Notes under the pieces: model-generated | Database searches by the model: none | What the model was told of the DNA's origin: nothing | The model's input: the letters and a program-made list of their open reading frames with translations, nothing else | Assembly: GCF_014650075.1 (NCBI RefSeq) | Contig: NZ_BMUG01000009.1 | Span: 1-64,000, forward strand | Length of the DNA stretch: 64,000 bases | Direction of reading: 5' to 3' | From: Streptomyces microflavus | GTDB taxonomy: Bacteria > Actinomycetota > Actinomycetes > Streptomycetales > Streptomycetaceae | Made by a program: the position numbers and the translations under genes | Shown here: piece by piece, positions 16,333-24,776 of the stretch | Layout: the number at the start of each line of letters is the position of its first letter | How positions within the stretch are numbered: the stretch's first letter is position 1

Positions 16333-17190
16333 ATGAGCCGGCCGCCCACCTTCACCCCGCCCCCCTGCGCCACCCGACGCGTCCTGCGTACCGAGCGCGG
16401 GGACTTCGCCGTCCTGGACGCCGTCCCGGCCGGGACCGCCCGCGCCACCGCCCTGCTGCTGCCCGGGTACACCGGCAGCAAGGAGGACTTCATCGCCCTG
16501 CTCGAACCGCTGTGCGCGGCCGGGTACCGCGTGGTCGCCGTCGACGGGCGCGGACAGTACGAGTCCGAGGGGACGGACCAGCAGGAGCCCTACGCACAAG
16601 GGGAGTTGGCCCGGGACGTGCTCGCCCAGGCGGCGGCGCTGACCGAGGGCGGCGGAACGCTGCACCTGCTCGGGCACTCGCTGGGCGGCCAGATCTCCCG
16701 CGCGGCCGTCCTGCTGGACGCCACCCCGTTCCGCTCGCTGACGCTGATGTCCTCCGGCCCCGCCGAGGTCGTCGCCGCCCAGCGGGACAAGGTGAAGATG
16801 CTGGGTGACGCCCTGTCCGTGCTCTCCATGGACGAGGTGTGGGAGGCGATGCGGGCCCTGGACCCGCCGCAGGACGCGGACACCGGCGACGGCGAGGATA
16901 TGCGCCGGCGCTGGCTGCGTCACCGCCCGGCGCAGCTGATCGCCACCGGCGCCCAGCTGCGCACCGAACCGGACCGGGTGGACGAGCTGGCCGCCCTCCA
17001 TCTGCCCGTCCACGTCCTGTCCGGCGAGCGCGACGACGTATGGCCGGTGGAGCAGTTCGACGCGATGGCCCGGCGCCTCGGTGCGCGCCGCACCACGATC
17101 GCCGGGGCCGAGCACTCCCCCAACACCGCCAGGCCGCACGAGACCGCCGAGGCGCTCGCCGCGTTCTGGGACAGCGTGGACGGGGCCTGA
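16333..17190 (+). CDS. Alpha/beta hydrolase
   Basis: A 285-residue serine hydrolase of the monoacylglycerol-lipase/alpha-beta-hydrolase type. It has the oxyanion region LLPGYTGSKEDF, the nucleophile elbow GHSLGG, a likely Asp in SGERDDVWP, and His in AGAEHSPN. There is no signal peptide, so it acts in the cytoplasm. The substrate is unknown. The start at ATG 16333 has no ribosome site and appears leaderless. The gene converges on the NYN protein gene. Confidence 0.87.
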   Translation: MSRPPTFTPPPCATRRVLRTERGDFAVLDAVPAGTARATALLLPGYTGSKEDFIALLEPLCAAGYRVVAVDGRGQYESEGTDQQEPYAQGELARDVLAQAAALTEGGGTLHLLGHSLGGQISRAAVLLDATPFRSLTLMSSGPAEVVAAQRDKVKMLGDALSVLSMDEVWEAMRALDPPQDADTGDGEDMRRRWLRHRPAQLIATGAQLRTEPDRVDELAALHLPVHVLSGERDDVWPVEQFDAMARRLGARRTTIAGAEHSPNTARPHETAEALAAFWDSVDGA

Positions 17191-17255
17191 GCCGCCGCAG
17201 ACGGCCCCCCGCAGCACTTCCGTACGGCAGGGGGCCGCCCCCGCACCGCAATGGC

Positions 17256-18167
17256 TCAGTACTGCGACTGCAAGTGCTGCCAGAACCCGTCGCGCAGCGC
17301 CCGGCGCAGATGCGCGTGGCCGCGCAGTGAGTGCTGGAGCAGGCGTTCGGCCTCGACCAGCAGGTCCTGGTCGACGGAGCCCGGCAGGTAGGGGTGGCCG
17401 GGCAGCAGGTCGGCGAGGGATTCCCGGCCGCGGGCGGCGAGCCAGGCGGCGGCGATCTGGGCGCCGACGAAGCGGACGTCCTCCCGCGAGGGGGCCGGGG
17501 TGTCGTCCTCGTACGTCGTGACCGGGCGGCGGGTGACGTAGGGGCGGCAGAAGTCGAGGTCGAAGGTGCGCTGGCTGTCGACCTCCCAGAGCAGCGGCTC
17601 GGCCTGGTTGCGGCCCTCGCCGGCCTCGATGCCCCAGAGGTGGACGCGCGCCCCGTAGCCCTGCGCCGCCTCGACCGCCGAAACCAGGTCCTCGTCGCCG
17701 CCGATGAGGGCCGCGTCGCTGATGGCGCGGTGCCGGGCGAGCGATTCGAGGTCGGTGCGGATGAGGGAGTCGACGCCCTTCTGCTGGTTGTTGGCGTTGA
17801 GGTTGCCGAGCCGCACCTTGACGTCGGGGAGTTCGGCGATGGCCTGCTGCTCGGTGGTGTGGATGCGGCGCCTGGCCCCGTCGTACCAGTAGACGCGCAG
17901 CAGCCGGCTGTCCGCGAAGATCGTGCGGGCCTTGTCGATGAAGGCCTCGATCAGCCCCTCGGCGTCGAGATCGAAGGAGCGCCGGTCCTCGGTGCCGGTG
18001 ACGAGCAGCCCGGCCGCGGCGTACACATAGCCCGCGTCCACGAAGATGGCGTGCGTCGAGGGGGTCTTGGAGACCTCGACGAGCATGCGCTGGAGCAGCT
18101 CGTTGGTGCGGTCCAGGCGCTCGGCGATCTCGGCCTGGCGGGGAAGCTGCGGGTCGGCCGCGCTCAT
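17256..18167 (-). CDS. NYN-domain (PIN-like) protein
   Basis: A 303-residue protein. The NYN/LabA-like domain spans about residues 38-200, with acidic residues that define the PIN-like active site: FVDAGYVYA (D44), RVYWYDGARR, KGVDSLIRTDL (D near 131 and 138) and IGGDEDLVSAV. Family members are predicted metal-dependent ribonucleases. A coiled-coil-like N-terminus and a helical C-terminal domain (about 225-303) flank it. The ATG at 18167 follows GAGG at good distance. It is divergent from the 50-residue protein gene across a 207-base control region. Confidence 0.85.
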   Translation of the reverse strand: MSAADPQLPRQAEIAERLDRTNELLQRMLVEVSKTPSTHAIFVDAGYVYAAAGLLVTGTEDRRSFDLDAEGLIEAFIDKARTIFADSRLLRVYWYDGARRRIHTTEQQAIAELPDVKVRLGNLNANNQQKGVDSLIRTDLESLARHRAISDAALIGGDEDLVSAVEAAQGYGARVHLWGIEAGEGRNQAEPLLWEVDSQRTFDLDFCRPYVTRRPVTTYEDDTPAPSREDVRFVGAQIAAAWLAARGRESLADLLPGHPYLPGSVDQDLLVEAERLLQHSLRGHAHLRRALRDGFWQHLQSQY

Positions 18168-18276
18168 GCGAACCTCATGGTCTGTGTATGGGTGGCTACC
18201 GACGGGTACTTAGGCATCCAAAAAATTTCCTTAGCGTAGGGAATGTTTGTACCGGGCAAGCCGTTGTAACACTCGT

Positions 18277-18302
18277 GGAACGCGAGGGAAGCCTCGCGTT
18301 CC
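18277..18302. promoter_or_regulatory. Perfect hairpin in a divergent promoter region
   Basis: A perfect 11-base inverted repeat GGAACGCGAGG/CCTCGCGTTCC with loop GAAG lies between the NYN gene (minus) and the small protein gene (plus). It could be an operator for a dimeric regulator or an RNA structure in the leader of either gene. Confidence 0.5.
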
Positions 18303-18374
18303 TATCCTTGCGGGTAGGTCACATCGCCCGTGCCAGTAGTTCTCCAGCAGGAGGATCAGACGAAGGGAAGCCAT

Positions 18375-18527
18375 ATGCGCTTCGAGATCATGCGACTCGA
18401 CGACGTCGACGGTACCGCCGTGGACAGCACCGTCGTGGACGCCGCCTCCGTCAACCGGATCGTGCAGCAGGCCGCAGCCATGGGCCAGCGCATCTACATC
18501 CGGCCCGCCGAAAGCTCGGCTTCGTAA
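18375..18527 (+). CDS. Conserved 50-residue protein
   Basis: A short protein beginning MRFEIMRLDDVDGTAVDST and ending IYIRPAESSAS. It starts at ATG 18375 behind GAAGGGAAGCC. It has a beta-helix-beta pattern and no membrane segment or Cys. I believe it is conserved in Streptomyces but know no function. A strong terminator follows within 51 bases, so it is a single-gene unit. Confidence 0.75.
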   Translation: MRFEIMRLDDVDGTAVDSTVVDAASVNRIVQQAAAMGQRIYIRPAESSAS

Positions 18528-18577
18528 CGCTCCATGGGCTTCTGACGCCTGATTACGCATTGCGCCGCTAAAGACGA

Positions 18578-18612
18578 AGCGCCCCCGCACGGATGGTCCG
18601 TGCGGGGGCGCT
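18578..18612. terminator. Bidirectional terminator
   Basis: A perfect 16-base stem AGCGCCCCCGCACGGA with loop TGG lies between the convergent small protein gene and the MarC gene, and can serve both. Confidence 0.85.
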
Positions 18613-18641
18613 GTGGTGTCCGGAGGGCACCCGTGCGGGCC

Positions 18642-19247
18642 TCAGGAGTTCTGGACGACCTGGGTGACACCGTTGATGATCTGCTGGACGGCGATGGCCG
18701 AGAGCATCATTCCGGCGAGCCGGGTCACCAGGACCACCCCGCCGTCCTTGATGATCCGGATGATCACCAGCGAGTAGCGCATCGCCAGCCAGAGCACCAC
18801 GTGCATGGCCACGATCGCGGACCAGACGGAGAGCTGACCGCCGAAGCCGTCGGCGTGCTGCACGGCCAGGATGACCGAGACGATCGCACCGGGACCGGCC
18901 AGCAGCGGCATGCCCAGCGGTACGAGCGCCACGTTGACGTCCTTGGTCTGCGTCGGCTCGTCCGTCTTGCCGGTCAGCAGATCCAGCGCGATGAGCAGCA
19001 GCAGGAGCCCGCCCGCGATCATCAGGGCGGGCACGGAGACATGCAGGTAGTCGAGGATCTGCTGGCCGAGCAGACCGAAGACGGCGATCACACCGAAGGC
19101 GACCGCGACGGCCTGGAGCGCCATCCTGCGCTGGACCTTGGCAGGGCGGCCCGCGGTGAGGGCGAGGAAGATCGGGGTGATCCCGGGCGGATCCATAATC
19201 ACAAAAAGGGTGAGAAAAAGGGATCCGAAGACAGCGACGTCGAACAC
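18642..19247 (-). CDS. MarC family integral membrane protein
   Basis: A 201-residue membrane protein of the MarC/UPF0056 family with six predicted helices. The start chosen is GTG 19247 (VFDVAVFGSLFLTLFVIMDPPG), which matches the family N-terminus and has AAGG seven bases upstream; the open frame upstream is only repeat sequence. The MDPPG and GLQPLL-like PLLAGPGAI motifs are typical. The role of MarC proteins is not settled. It lies 164 bases downstream of the PHP gene in the same direction. Confidence 0.88.
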   Translation of the reverse strand: MFDVAVFGSLFLTLFVIMDPPGITPIFLALTAGRPAKVQRRMALQAVAVAFGVIAVFGLLGQQILDYLHVSVPALMIAGGLLLLLIALDLLTGKTDEPTQTKDVNVALVPLGMPLLAGPGAIVSVILAVQHADGFGGQLSVWSAIVAMHVVLWLAMRYSLVIIRIIKDGGVVLVTRLAGMMLSAIAVQQIINGVTQVVQNS

Positions 19248-19376
19248 AGTGAGCCTTGCGAGAGAAGAGCGGGCGGTACGGGGGGTGCGCGGGCCCGGTG
19301 GGCGGCCGTCGGCATACGACGGCAGGTCAAAGGGCGCGCGAGGAGTGGGACGTGGTGCGGGGGGGGAGGGTGAGCC

Positions 19377-19435
19377 CCAGGGCGTGTCCGGCGGATCAGG
19401 GCCGACCCGGTCAGGATCCGCCGGACACGCCCTGG
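19377..19435. repeat. Inverted repeat of the Streptomyces GTGTCCGGCGGATC type
   Basis: Perfect 21-base arms (19377-19397 and 19415-19435; core GGCGTGTCCGGCGGATC) flank a 17-base loop. I recall this sequence as a widespread intergenic repeat in Streptomyces. The right arm forms the last codons of the PHP gene, so the element has been taken into that protein's C-terminus and may also act as terminator. Confidence 0.7.
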
Positions 19436-20298
19436 CGGCGGCCGGGTCCACCGGCGCCCGGCACCGGGAAGGCTCCCGTGGCGCGCCGGGTGATCTCGCC
19501 GTAGATCTCGGGGTCGGTGGTGTACTCGCCGAGCGCTACGGTTTTTCGGCTGCCGTGGTAGTCGCTGGAGCCGGTGGGCAGGAGCTCCAGCTCCCGGGCG
19601 AGGCCGCGCAGCCGGGCCCGGGTGGGCTCGTCGTGGTCCATGTGGTCGATCTCGATGCCGTCGAGACCCGCTGCGGCGAGCGCGGCGATCGTGGCCTCGG
19701 GGACCACCTCACCGCGTTTCGAGGCGGCCGGGTGGGCGAAGACGGTGACTCCGCCGGCCGCCTTGACGAGCCGGACCGCCTCGAAGGGGTCGAACTCGTG
19801 CTTCTCGGCGTAGGCCCGGCCGCCGTTGCCCAGCCAGTCGGCCGTGAAGGCGTCGGAGACGGTGGGTACGACCCCGATTTCGACGAGGGCGGCGGCGACG
19901 TGCGGGCGGCCGACCGAGCCGTCCCCGGCGATGCGGGCGACCTGCTCCCAGGTGATGGGCACGTCGAGGGCGCGGAGCTTGCGGACCATCTCCTGGGCGC
20001 GGGGCACCCGGTCGTCGCGGACGAGTTCCCGGGCCCGCTCCAGCTCGGCGTCGGCGGGGTCGAAGAGGTACGCCAGCATGTGCATGCCCACGCCGTCGAC
20101 GCGGCAGGAGAGCTCGGCGCCGGTGACCAGGGTGAGCCCTTCGGGCAGCGCGTCGATGGCCTGCTTGTGGCCGCCGACGGTGTCGTGGTCGGTGAGCGCG
20201 ACGACGTCCAGGCCCGCGGCGGCGGCGTTGGCCACCAGCTCGGCGGGGGTGTCCGTACCGTCCGAAGCGGTGGAGTGGGTGTGCAGGTCGATGCGCAC
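19411..20298 (-). CDS. PHP-domain metal-dependent phosphoesterase
   Basis: A 295-residue PHP-superfamily enzyme, close to the YciV/RNase AM group that hydrolyses 3',5'-bisphosphonucleotides or the 5' end of short RNA. Metal ligands seen: HTH in DLHTHST (residues 6-8), DHD in ALTDHDTVGG, E in TGAELSC, H in VGRPHVAAAL, H in VFAHPAAS and D/H in GSSDYHGS. It starts at GTG 20298 with GGAG nine bases upstream. The last dozen residues (GRRQGVSGGS) come from the inverted repeat. Substrate is inferred from family only. Confidence 0.85.
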   Translation of the reverse strand: MRIDLHTHSTASDGTDTPAELVANAAAAGLDVVALTDHDTVGGHKQAIDALPEGLTLVTGAELSCRVDGVGMHMLAYLFDPADAELERARELVRDDRVPRAQEMVRKLRALDVPITWEQVARIAGDGSVGRPHVAAALVEIGVVPTVSDAFTADWLGNGGRAYAEKHEFDPFEAVRLVKAAGGVTVFAHPAASKRGEVVPEATIAALAAAGLDGIEIDHMDHDEPTRARLRGLARELELLPTGSSDYHGSRKTVALGEYTTDPEIYGEITRRATGAFPVPGAGGPGRRQGVSGGS

Positions 20299-20460
20299 GA
20301 CGCTTGACTCCGGGGCTCGCGGGCGGACGGGGGACCGCTCAAGGATAACCGCCGCCACCGGGCCCCCGGCCGCGCCGAACCCTCGGTCCCGCCGCGCTGA
20401 ATCCCGGGTCCGGCCGCGCTCACGCCCGGGTCCGGCCGCGTTCACCCCTCCCCGCGCGGG

Positions 20461-21138
20461 CTACCGCCGCCCCGGCCCCTGCCGCGGCGGTGTCTCCGGG
20501 GCGGCGAGCAGGCGCGGGGTGAGCGCGCCGCACGGGACGAGGTCCACCTCTCCCCCGGCGTCGCGCAGATCGGTCAGCACCAGCTCGTCGTACATCAGCA
20601 GCCCCGACTGCTCCGGCCACAGGATCGCCCAGAGCCAGAGGCCGCGCGCCTCCCCCGCGAAGACCGCCCGGTCCTCCGGGGCGTTCCTGACGTGCCAGAG
20701 CGGGGTGGGTCGGCCGGCGGCGTGCACCTTGGCGTCGGGGGCGGAGTCGACGTCCAGGTGGTGGCCGGGGTCGAGGCCGTCGATCCCGGCGTACCGGGCA
20801 CCGAGTCCGACGCCGAGCTCCTCGGCGACCAGGAGCAGCTCACCCATGCCCCCAAGCGGTCCGGGACCCGAGCAGGCGACGACGGTCGCGCGTCCGCCGC
20901 TGCGGTCATCACCCGCGCAGGCCACGCCGGTGAAGAGCCAGCCCACGGGGAGCGGCCAGGGCATCCAGACGGGCACCTGCGAGCGGTGCACCACGACGCC
21001 GAGCGCCTCGACGCTCGGTGGGACGACCGGCTGCATCGGGTGCACCTGGCCGTGCACGGCGCACTGCCAGGCGTCGACGAAGAGTCCGGGCGCCCTGACC
21101 CGGCCACCGCACTTCGGGCAACTGGGTTCGCCCCTCAT
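20461..21138 (-). CDS. Zinc-ribbon protein, DUF6758-like
   Basis: A 225-residue protein starting MRGEPSCPKCGGRV. The CPKCGG pair plus Cys and His downstream (WQCAVHG) suggest an N-terminal zinc ribbon (about residues 7-35). The remainder is an alpha/beta domain rich in Trp and Gly of unknown function, which I associate with the Streptomyces DUF6758 family. ATG 21138 was chosen; a TTG at 21147 closer to GGGAGG is an alternative that would add three residues. It lies upstream of the PHP gene with a 162-base gap. Confidence 0.7.
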   Translation of the reverse strand: MRGEPSCPKCGGRVRAPGLFVDAWQCAVHGQVHPMQPVVPPSVEALGVVVHRSQVPVWMPWPLPVGWLFTGVACAGDDRSGGRATVVACSGPGPLGGMGELLLVAEELGVGLGARYAGIDGLDPGHHLDVDSAPDAKVHAAGRPTPLWHVRNAPEDRAVFAGEARGLWLWAILWPEQSGLLMYDELVLTDLRDAGGEVDLVPCGALTPRLLAAPETPPRQGPGRR

Positions 21139-21214
21139 AGGGCCCAACCGTCCTCCCCGCCGGTCGCCCCGTCAAGGACGATCACCCGTCCGCAGCGTGG
21201 CTGCCACCCGGGAA

Positions 21215-21275
21215 AGTAGATGTAACTTGCATTTATTAGATCGCCTAACTTAATCTGTGCATAACGCATCGACCA
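21215..21275 (+). promoter_or_regulatory. AT-rich control segment upstream of MFS gene
   Basis: The stretch around 21218-21262 is far more AT-rich than its surroundings and holds TTAG-N5-CTAA (in ATTAGATCGCCTAAC) and TGCAT twice. Such islands in Streptomyces often contain promoters and operators. Regulator unknown; no regulator gene is adjacent. Confidence 0.4.
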
Positions 21276-21297
21276 GGAGGAGAGAGGGAGCCGACCC

Positions 21298-22548
21298 ATG
21301 CAGGGATTGAGGCAAGGAGAGGACCCGTTCGACGAAGGGTCGACGGCGACCGGCATCCTGCGCCAGCCGAAGGCCGTCTGGGCCACGGCGGGCGCCTCGG
21401 TGGTCGCCTTCATGGGGATCGGCCTGGTGGACCCGATCCTGCCGTCCATCGCCCAGGGGCTGGACGCCACACCCAGTCAGGTGTCGCTGCTGTTCACCTC
21501 GTACTTCCTGATCACCGCCGTCGCGATGCTCGTCACCGGCTTCGTCTCCAGCCGCATCGGCGGCCGCAGGACCCTGCTCGCCGGTCTCGCGCTCGTCGTC
21601 GTCTTCGCCGCGCTCTCCGGCACCTCGTCCTCCGTCGCCGAACTCGTCGGCTTCCGGGCGGGCTGGGGCCTGGGCAACGCCCTCTTCGTCTCCACCGCGC
21701 TCGCGGTGATCGTCGGAGCGGCGGCGGGCGGCAGCTCCGCCGCGATCCTGCTGTACGAGTCGGCGCTCGGCCTCGGCATGGCGTGCGGGCCGCTGCTCGG
21801 CGCCCTGCTCGGGAACGCCAGCTGGCGCTATCCGTTCTTCGGCACGGCGGCGCTGATGGCGATCGGCTTCCTCTGCATCGCCGCGTTCCTCAAGGAGCAG
21901 CCGAAGCCCGCCCGCAAGACCTCACTGCTCGACCCTCTCAAGGCGCTCGGCCACGGCGGTCTGGCCTCGGTGGCCGCCTCGGCCTTCTTCTACAACTACG
22001 CGTTCTTCACGATCCTGGCCTTCACGCCGTTCGTGCTGGACATGACCCCGTACAAGTCCGGCGCGGTCTTCTTCGCCTGGGGCCTGCTGCTCGCGGTCTT
22101 CTCCGTGCTGGTGGCCCCGCGCCTCCAGCGCCGCTTCGGCTCGCTCAAGGTGCTCGGGGCCTCGCTGGTGCTGCTCGCCGTCGACCTGCTGGTCCTCGGT
22201 TACGGCAGCCACAGCACGGCGATCGGCGCCACGATCGTCTCCGGTGCCTTCATCGGCATGAACAACACCGTCTTCACCGAGCTGGCCCTCGGGGTCTCGG
22301 ACGCGCCGCGCCCGGTGGCGAGCGCCGGGTACAACTTCGTCCGCTGGTTCGCAGCGGCGGCCGCCCCCTTCCTCGCCCCGAAGATCGAGGAGTGGAGCGA
22401 CGTCCACATCCCGTTCGTGGTGGCCGCGCTCGCCGCCCTCGCCGGAGCAGCCGTCGTGGGCGTACGGCGTACGGCGCTGACCCACGAGGCCGAGGAGCTG
22501 GAGCCGGTCCACGCCCTGGAGGACGGCGTGACGGTCTTCGCCGACTGA
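21298..22548 (+). CDS. MFS transporter
   Basis: A 416-residue major-facilitator exporter with about 12 membrane helices. It starts at ATG 21298 after a purine-rich GGAGGAGAGAGGGAG. The first helix contains VAFMGIGLVDPILPS, and the loop between helices 2 and 3 has the family motif G-x3-RxGGRR (SSRIGGRRTLL). It most resembles drug:proton antiporters of the 12-helix group; the substrate is unknown. It converges on the SUFU gene with 18 bases between stops. The AT-rich region upstream may bind a repressor. Confidence 0.88.
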   Translation: MQGLRQGEDPFDEGSTATGILRQPKAVWATAGASVVAFMGIGLVDPILPSIAQGLDATPSQVSLLFTSYFLITAVAMLVTGFVSSRIGGRRTLLAGLALVVVFAALSGTSSSVAELVGFRAGWGLGNALFVSTALAVIVGAAAGGSSAAILLYESALGLGMACGPLLGALLGNASWRYPFFGTAALMAIGFLCIAAFLKEQPKPARKTSLLDPLKALGHGGLASVAASAFFYNYAFFTILAFTPFVLDMTPYKSGAVFFAWGLLLAVFSVLVAPRLQRRFGSLKVLGASLVLLAVDLLVLGYGSHSTAIGATIVSGAFIGMNNTVFTELALGVSDAPRPVASAGYNFVRWFAAAAAPFLAPKIEEWSDVHIPFVVAALAALAGAAVVGVRRTALTHEAEELEPVHALEDGVTVFAD

Positions 22549-22566
22549 CCCTTCGTACGGGCGGGT

Positions 22567-23151
22567 TCAGTCCAGCGGTACGGACGTGCGCAGCGGGTCG
22601 CGCAGGTCCGTACCGTGCGTGAGCCACCGCTCCTGGAGCTCCTGCGCCCCGCGCACCCGCTTCCAGGCGGCCTCGTTGCGGGTCATCGGCAGCAGCGGCA
22701 GGAACCGCACCGGATCCATCGGCTCGTCCAGCTCCAGGTCCTCCACAAGCCCCCCGGACTCCGCCACCAGCACCGAGGTGAAGGGCGCGCCCGTCCAGAG
22801 CGGGTCACCCAGGTCCAGCGAGGCCCCCGGCGCCACGATGAGCCCCTCGACCTGCGGGGAGGCGGCCAGTACGGCGAGGGGGCGCAGCACCTGGTCGGTG
22901 TCGGCGAGCCCCACCCGTACCGACAGGACCAGCTCGGCGCGGGGGCCCTTCACCGGGTCGGCGAGCGGTGAGGTGGGGTCGGCCATCGGCTGCCCGGACA
23001 TGCCGAGCGTGGCGTAGCGCACCACATCGCCGTCGAGGAAGCGGAGCACCTCGATACGGTCCGTGCCGAGGAACGTCACATCGGCGCGGGCGTCCGGTTC
23101 CCCGAGGGCCGAGCGGAGCCGGGCTTCGACCAGAGCGAGAATTTCTGCCAT
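22567..23151 (-). CDS. Suppressor-of-fused (SUFU) domain protein
   Basis: A 194-residue protein matching the bacterial SUFU family: RIEVLRFLDGDVVRYATLGMS near the N-terminus and FLPLLPMTRNEAAWKRV near the C-terminus. Bacterial SUFU proteins are often linked to immunity or toxin contexts, but this single-domain core version stands alone and its role is unknown. The start is ATG 23151. TATGCT lies 6 bases upstream with no ribosome site, indicating a leaderless mRNA. It is divergent from corA. Confidence 0.8.
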   Translation of the reverse strand: MAEILALVEARLRSALGEPDARADVTFLGTDRIEVLRFLDGDVVRYATLGMSGQPMADPTSPLADPVKGPRAELVLSVRVGLADTDQVLRPLAVLAASPQVEGLIVAPGASLDLGDPLWTGAPFTSVLVAESGGLVEDLELDEPMDPVRFLPLLPMTRNEAAWKRVRGAQELQERWLTHGTDLRDPLRTSVPLD

Positions 23152-23619
23152 CCGGCGAGCATAGAGTGCGCATGGAGTGGGCAAAGTAAGGGATTCGGCC
23201 TGGGACGGCTGATAGCCTGGCCGCCGGTCGGGACAGCGCGCAGAAGCGTCGCTCTCTTTGTCCCGACGACACGTCGTCCCCCACGGGGGACCGGCCGGAG
23301 GAGGTGGGGACTGCTATGGATCCAAGTCGACCGTGCAGTACCGATCACTCTTCCGCTTACCGCCCTTCCTGCTGAACTTCTCGCTGAACTCCCCGTTGAA
23401 CTGACGACTCGTCGGCCATTGCCGATGGCCCGTGGACGGTCGTTCGCACCGCGGAAGAGCTCCAGGAATCCGCGGAAGAGTCTCTCGTTCTTTTGCCTGT
23501 CTGTTGCGAACGCCGTCATCGCGCCTGCGCGGTGGAGCCCGCTTTGCGGACGTGAGCACACGTCCCCATTCCGGGCTGTTCCACGCCCTCGCCGACGGCC
23601 CTCCGTGAAGGAGCCAGCC
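23152..23619 (+). promoter_or_regulatory. Structured 5' leader and promoter region of corA
   Basis: This 468-base stretch has no long gene. TATGCT (minus, 23158-23163) serves the SUFU gene. TAGCCT at 23213-23218 is a candidate -10 for corA. Just after it lies a 9-base stem GTCGGGACA/TGTCCCGAC (23227-23235/23259-23267). Its right arm overlaps a competing hairpin GACGAC/GTCGTC (23265-23278), followed by GTCCCCC/GGGGGAC (23276-23291). Then come a ribosome site and the small reading frame at 23316. The overlapping stems look like a regulatory switch. I do not recognise the M-box consensus. Confidence 0.45.
23316..23375 (+). CDS. Candidate 19-residue leader peptide ahead of corA
   Basis: ATG 23316 opens a frame for MDPSRPCSTDHSSAYRPSC. 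GGAGGAGG lies about 11 bases upstream. It contains three Pro and two Asp residues and starts Met-Asp-Pro. Short Asp/Glu-Pro-rich leader peptides control magnesium transporter genes in enterobacteria through ribosome behaviour at low magnesium; a similar role here is a guess from position and composition. Confidence 0.35.
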   Translation: MDPSRPCSTDHSSAYRPSC

Positions 23620-24747
23620 ATGTCGATGATCCGTGACCTGCGCGCCGCCGTGCGCCCGTCCCTGCGTCCCTCCCTCCGTAAGAACAGCGCCCCCCACAGC
23701 GGGTACGACACCACCCGCGACCCCTCCGCCTCCAGCGCCGTCGTCGACTGCGCGGTCTACCGCGACGGCAGCCGCCTGGAGGGAACCACGGCCCCGACCC
23801 CGCACGAGGCGATGCTTCAGGTGCGCGAGGAGGGCGGCTTCGCCTGGATCGGCCTGCACGAGCCGACGGAGGAGGAATTCGCGGGCATCGCCCGGGAGTT
23901 CGGACTCCACCCGCTCGCCGTGGAGGACGCCGTCCACGCCCACCAGCGGCCCAAGCTGGAGCGGTACGACGACACGCTGTTCACGGTCTTCAAGACGATC
24001 CACTACGTGGAGCACGCCGAGCTGACCGCGACCAGCGAGGTCGTGGAGACCGGCGAGGTGATGTGCTTCACCGGCCGGGACTTCGTCATCACCGTCCGGC
24101 ACGGCGGCCAGGGCTCCCTGCGCGCCCTGCGCCACCGCCTCCAGGACGATCCGGAGCTCCTCGCCAAGGGCCCGTCCGCCGTGCTGCACGCCATCGCGGA
24201 CCATGTCGTCGACGGGTACATCGCGGTGGCGGAGGCGGTGCAGGACGACATCGACGAGGTGGAGATCGATGTCTTCTCCACCCCGGCGAAGGGCGGCCGG
24301 CGCGGTTCGGACGCGGGGCGGATCTACCAGCTCAAGCGTGAGGTGCTGGAGTTCAAGCGGGCCGTCTCGCCGCTGCTGCGGCCGATGCAGCTGCTGAGCG
24401 AGCGGCCGATGCGGCTGATCGACCCGGACATCCAGAAGTACTTCCGGGACGTCGCCGACCACCTCGCCCGGGTCCAGGAGGAGGTCCTCGGCTTCGACGA
24501 GCTGCTGAACTCGATCCTCCAGGCCAATCTGGCGCAGGCGACCGTCACCCAGAACGAGGACATGCGCAAGATCACCTCCTGGGCGGCGATCATCGCCGTG
24601 CCCACGATGATCTGCGGGGTCTACGGCATGAACTTCGACTACATGCCGGAGCTGGAGTGGAGGTACGGCTATCCGCTGGTGCTGGGCGTCATCGGCGCGG
24701 TCTGTTTCTCCATCCACCGCATCCTGAAGCGCAACGGCTGGCTCTGA
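23620..24747 (+). CDS. corA: CorA-type magnesium/cobalt transporter
   Basis: A 375-residue inner-membrane Mg2+ channel of the CorA family, working as a pentamer. The start at ATG 23620 follows GAAGGAGCCAGCC. The large soluble N-terminal domain (to about 310) ends in the long stalk helix, and two membrane helices close the protein. The selectivity motif YGMNFDYMPE lies at the end of the first helix. The C-terminus RILKRNGWL is short and basic, as usual. The long structured leader suggests post-transcriptional control. Confidence 0.93.
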   Translation: MSMIRDLRAAVRPSLRPSLRKNSAPHSGYDTTRDPSASSAVVDCAVYRDGSRLEGTTAPTPHEAMLQVREEGGFAWIGLHEPTEEEFAGIAREFGLHPLAVEDAVHAHQRPKLERYDDTLFTVFKTIHYVEHAELTATSEVVETGEVMCFTGRDFVITVRHGGQGSLRALRHRLQDDPELLAKGPSAVLHAIADHVVDGYIAVAEAVQDDIDEVEIDVFSTPAKGGRRGSDAGRIYQLKREVLEFKRAVSPLLRPMQLLSERPMRLIDPDIQKYFRDVADHLARVQEEVLGFDELLNSILQANLAQATVTQNEDMRKITSWAAIIAVPTMICGVYGMNFDYMPELEWRYGYPLVLGVIGAVCFSIHRILKRNGWL

Positions 24748-24763
24748 GCGGTGCCGGCCGGTC

Positions 24764-24769
24764 TAAGCT
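24764..24769 (+). promoter_or_regulatory. -10 hexamer of a leaderless gene
   Basis: TAAGCT ends 7 bases before ATG 24777, and the intervening CCCGGCC is not a ribosome site. Confidence 0.45.
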
Positions 24770-24776
24770 CCCGGCC

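Noticed and set aside
13303..17217. A 1304-codon open frame on the minus strand across the helicase and hydrolase genes
   Set aside because: It is antisense to two strongly supported genes, has a biased composition typical of GC-rich shadow frames and matches no family.
23152..23619. M-box or c-di-AMP riboswitch before corA
   Set aside because: I could not match the conserved core sequences of either; only simple stems are seen.
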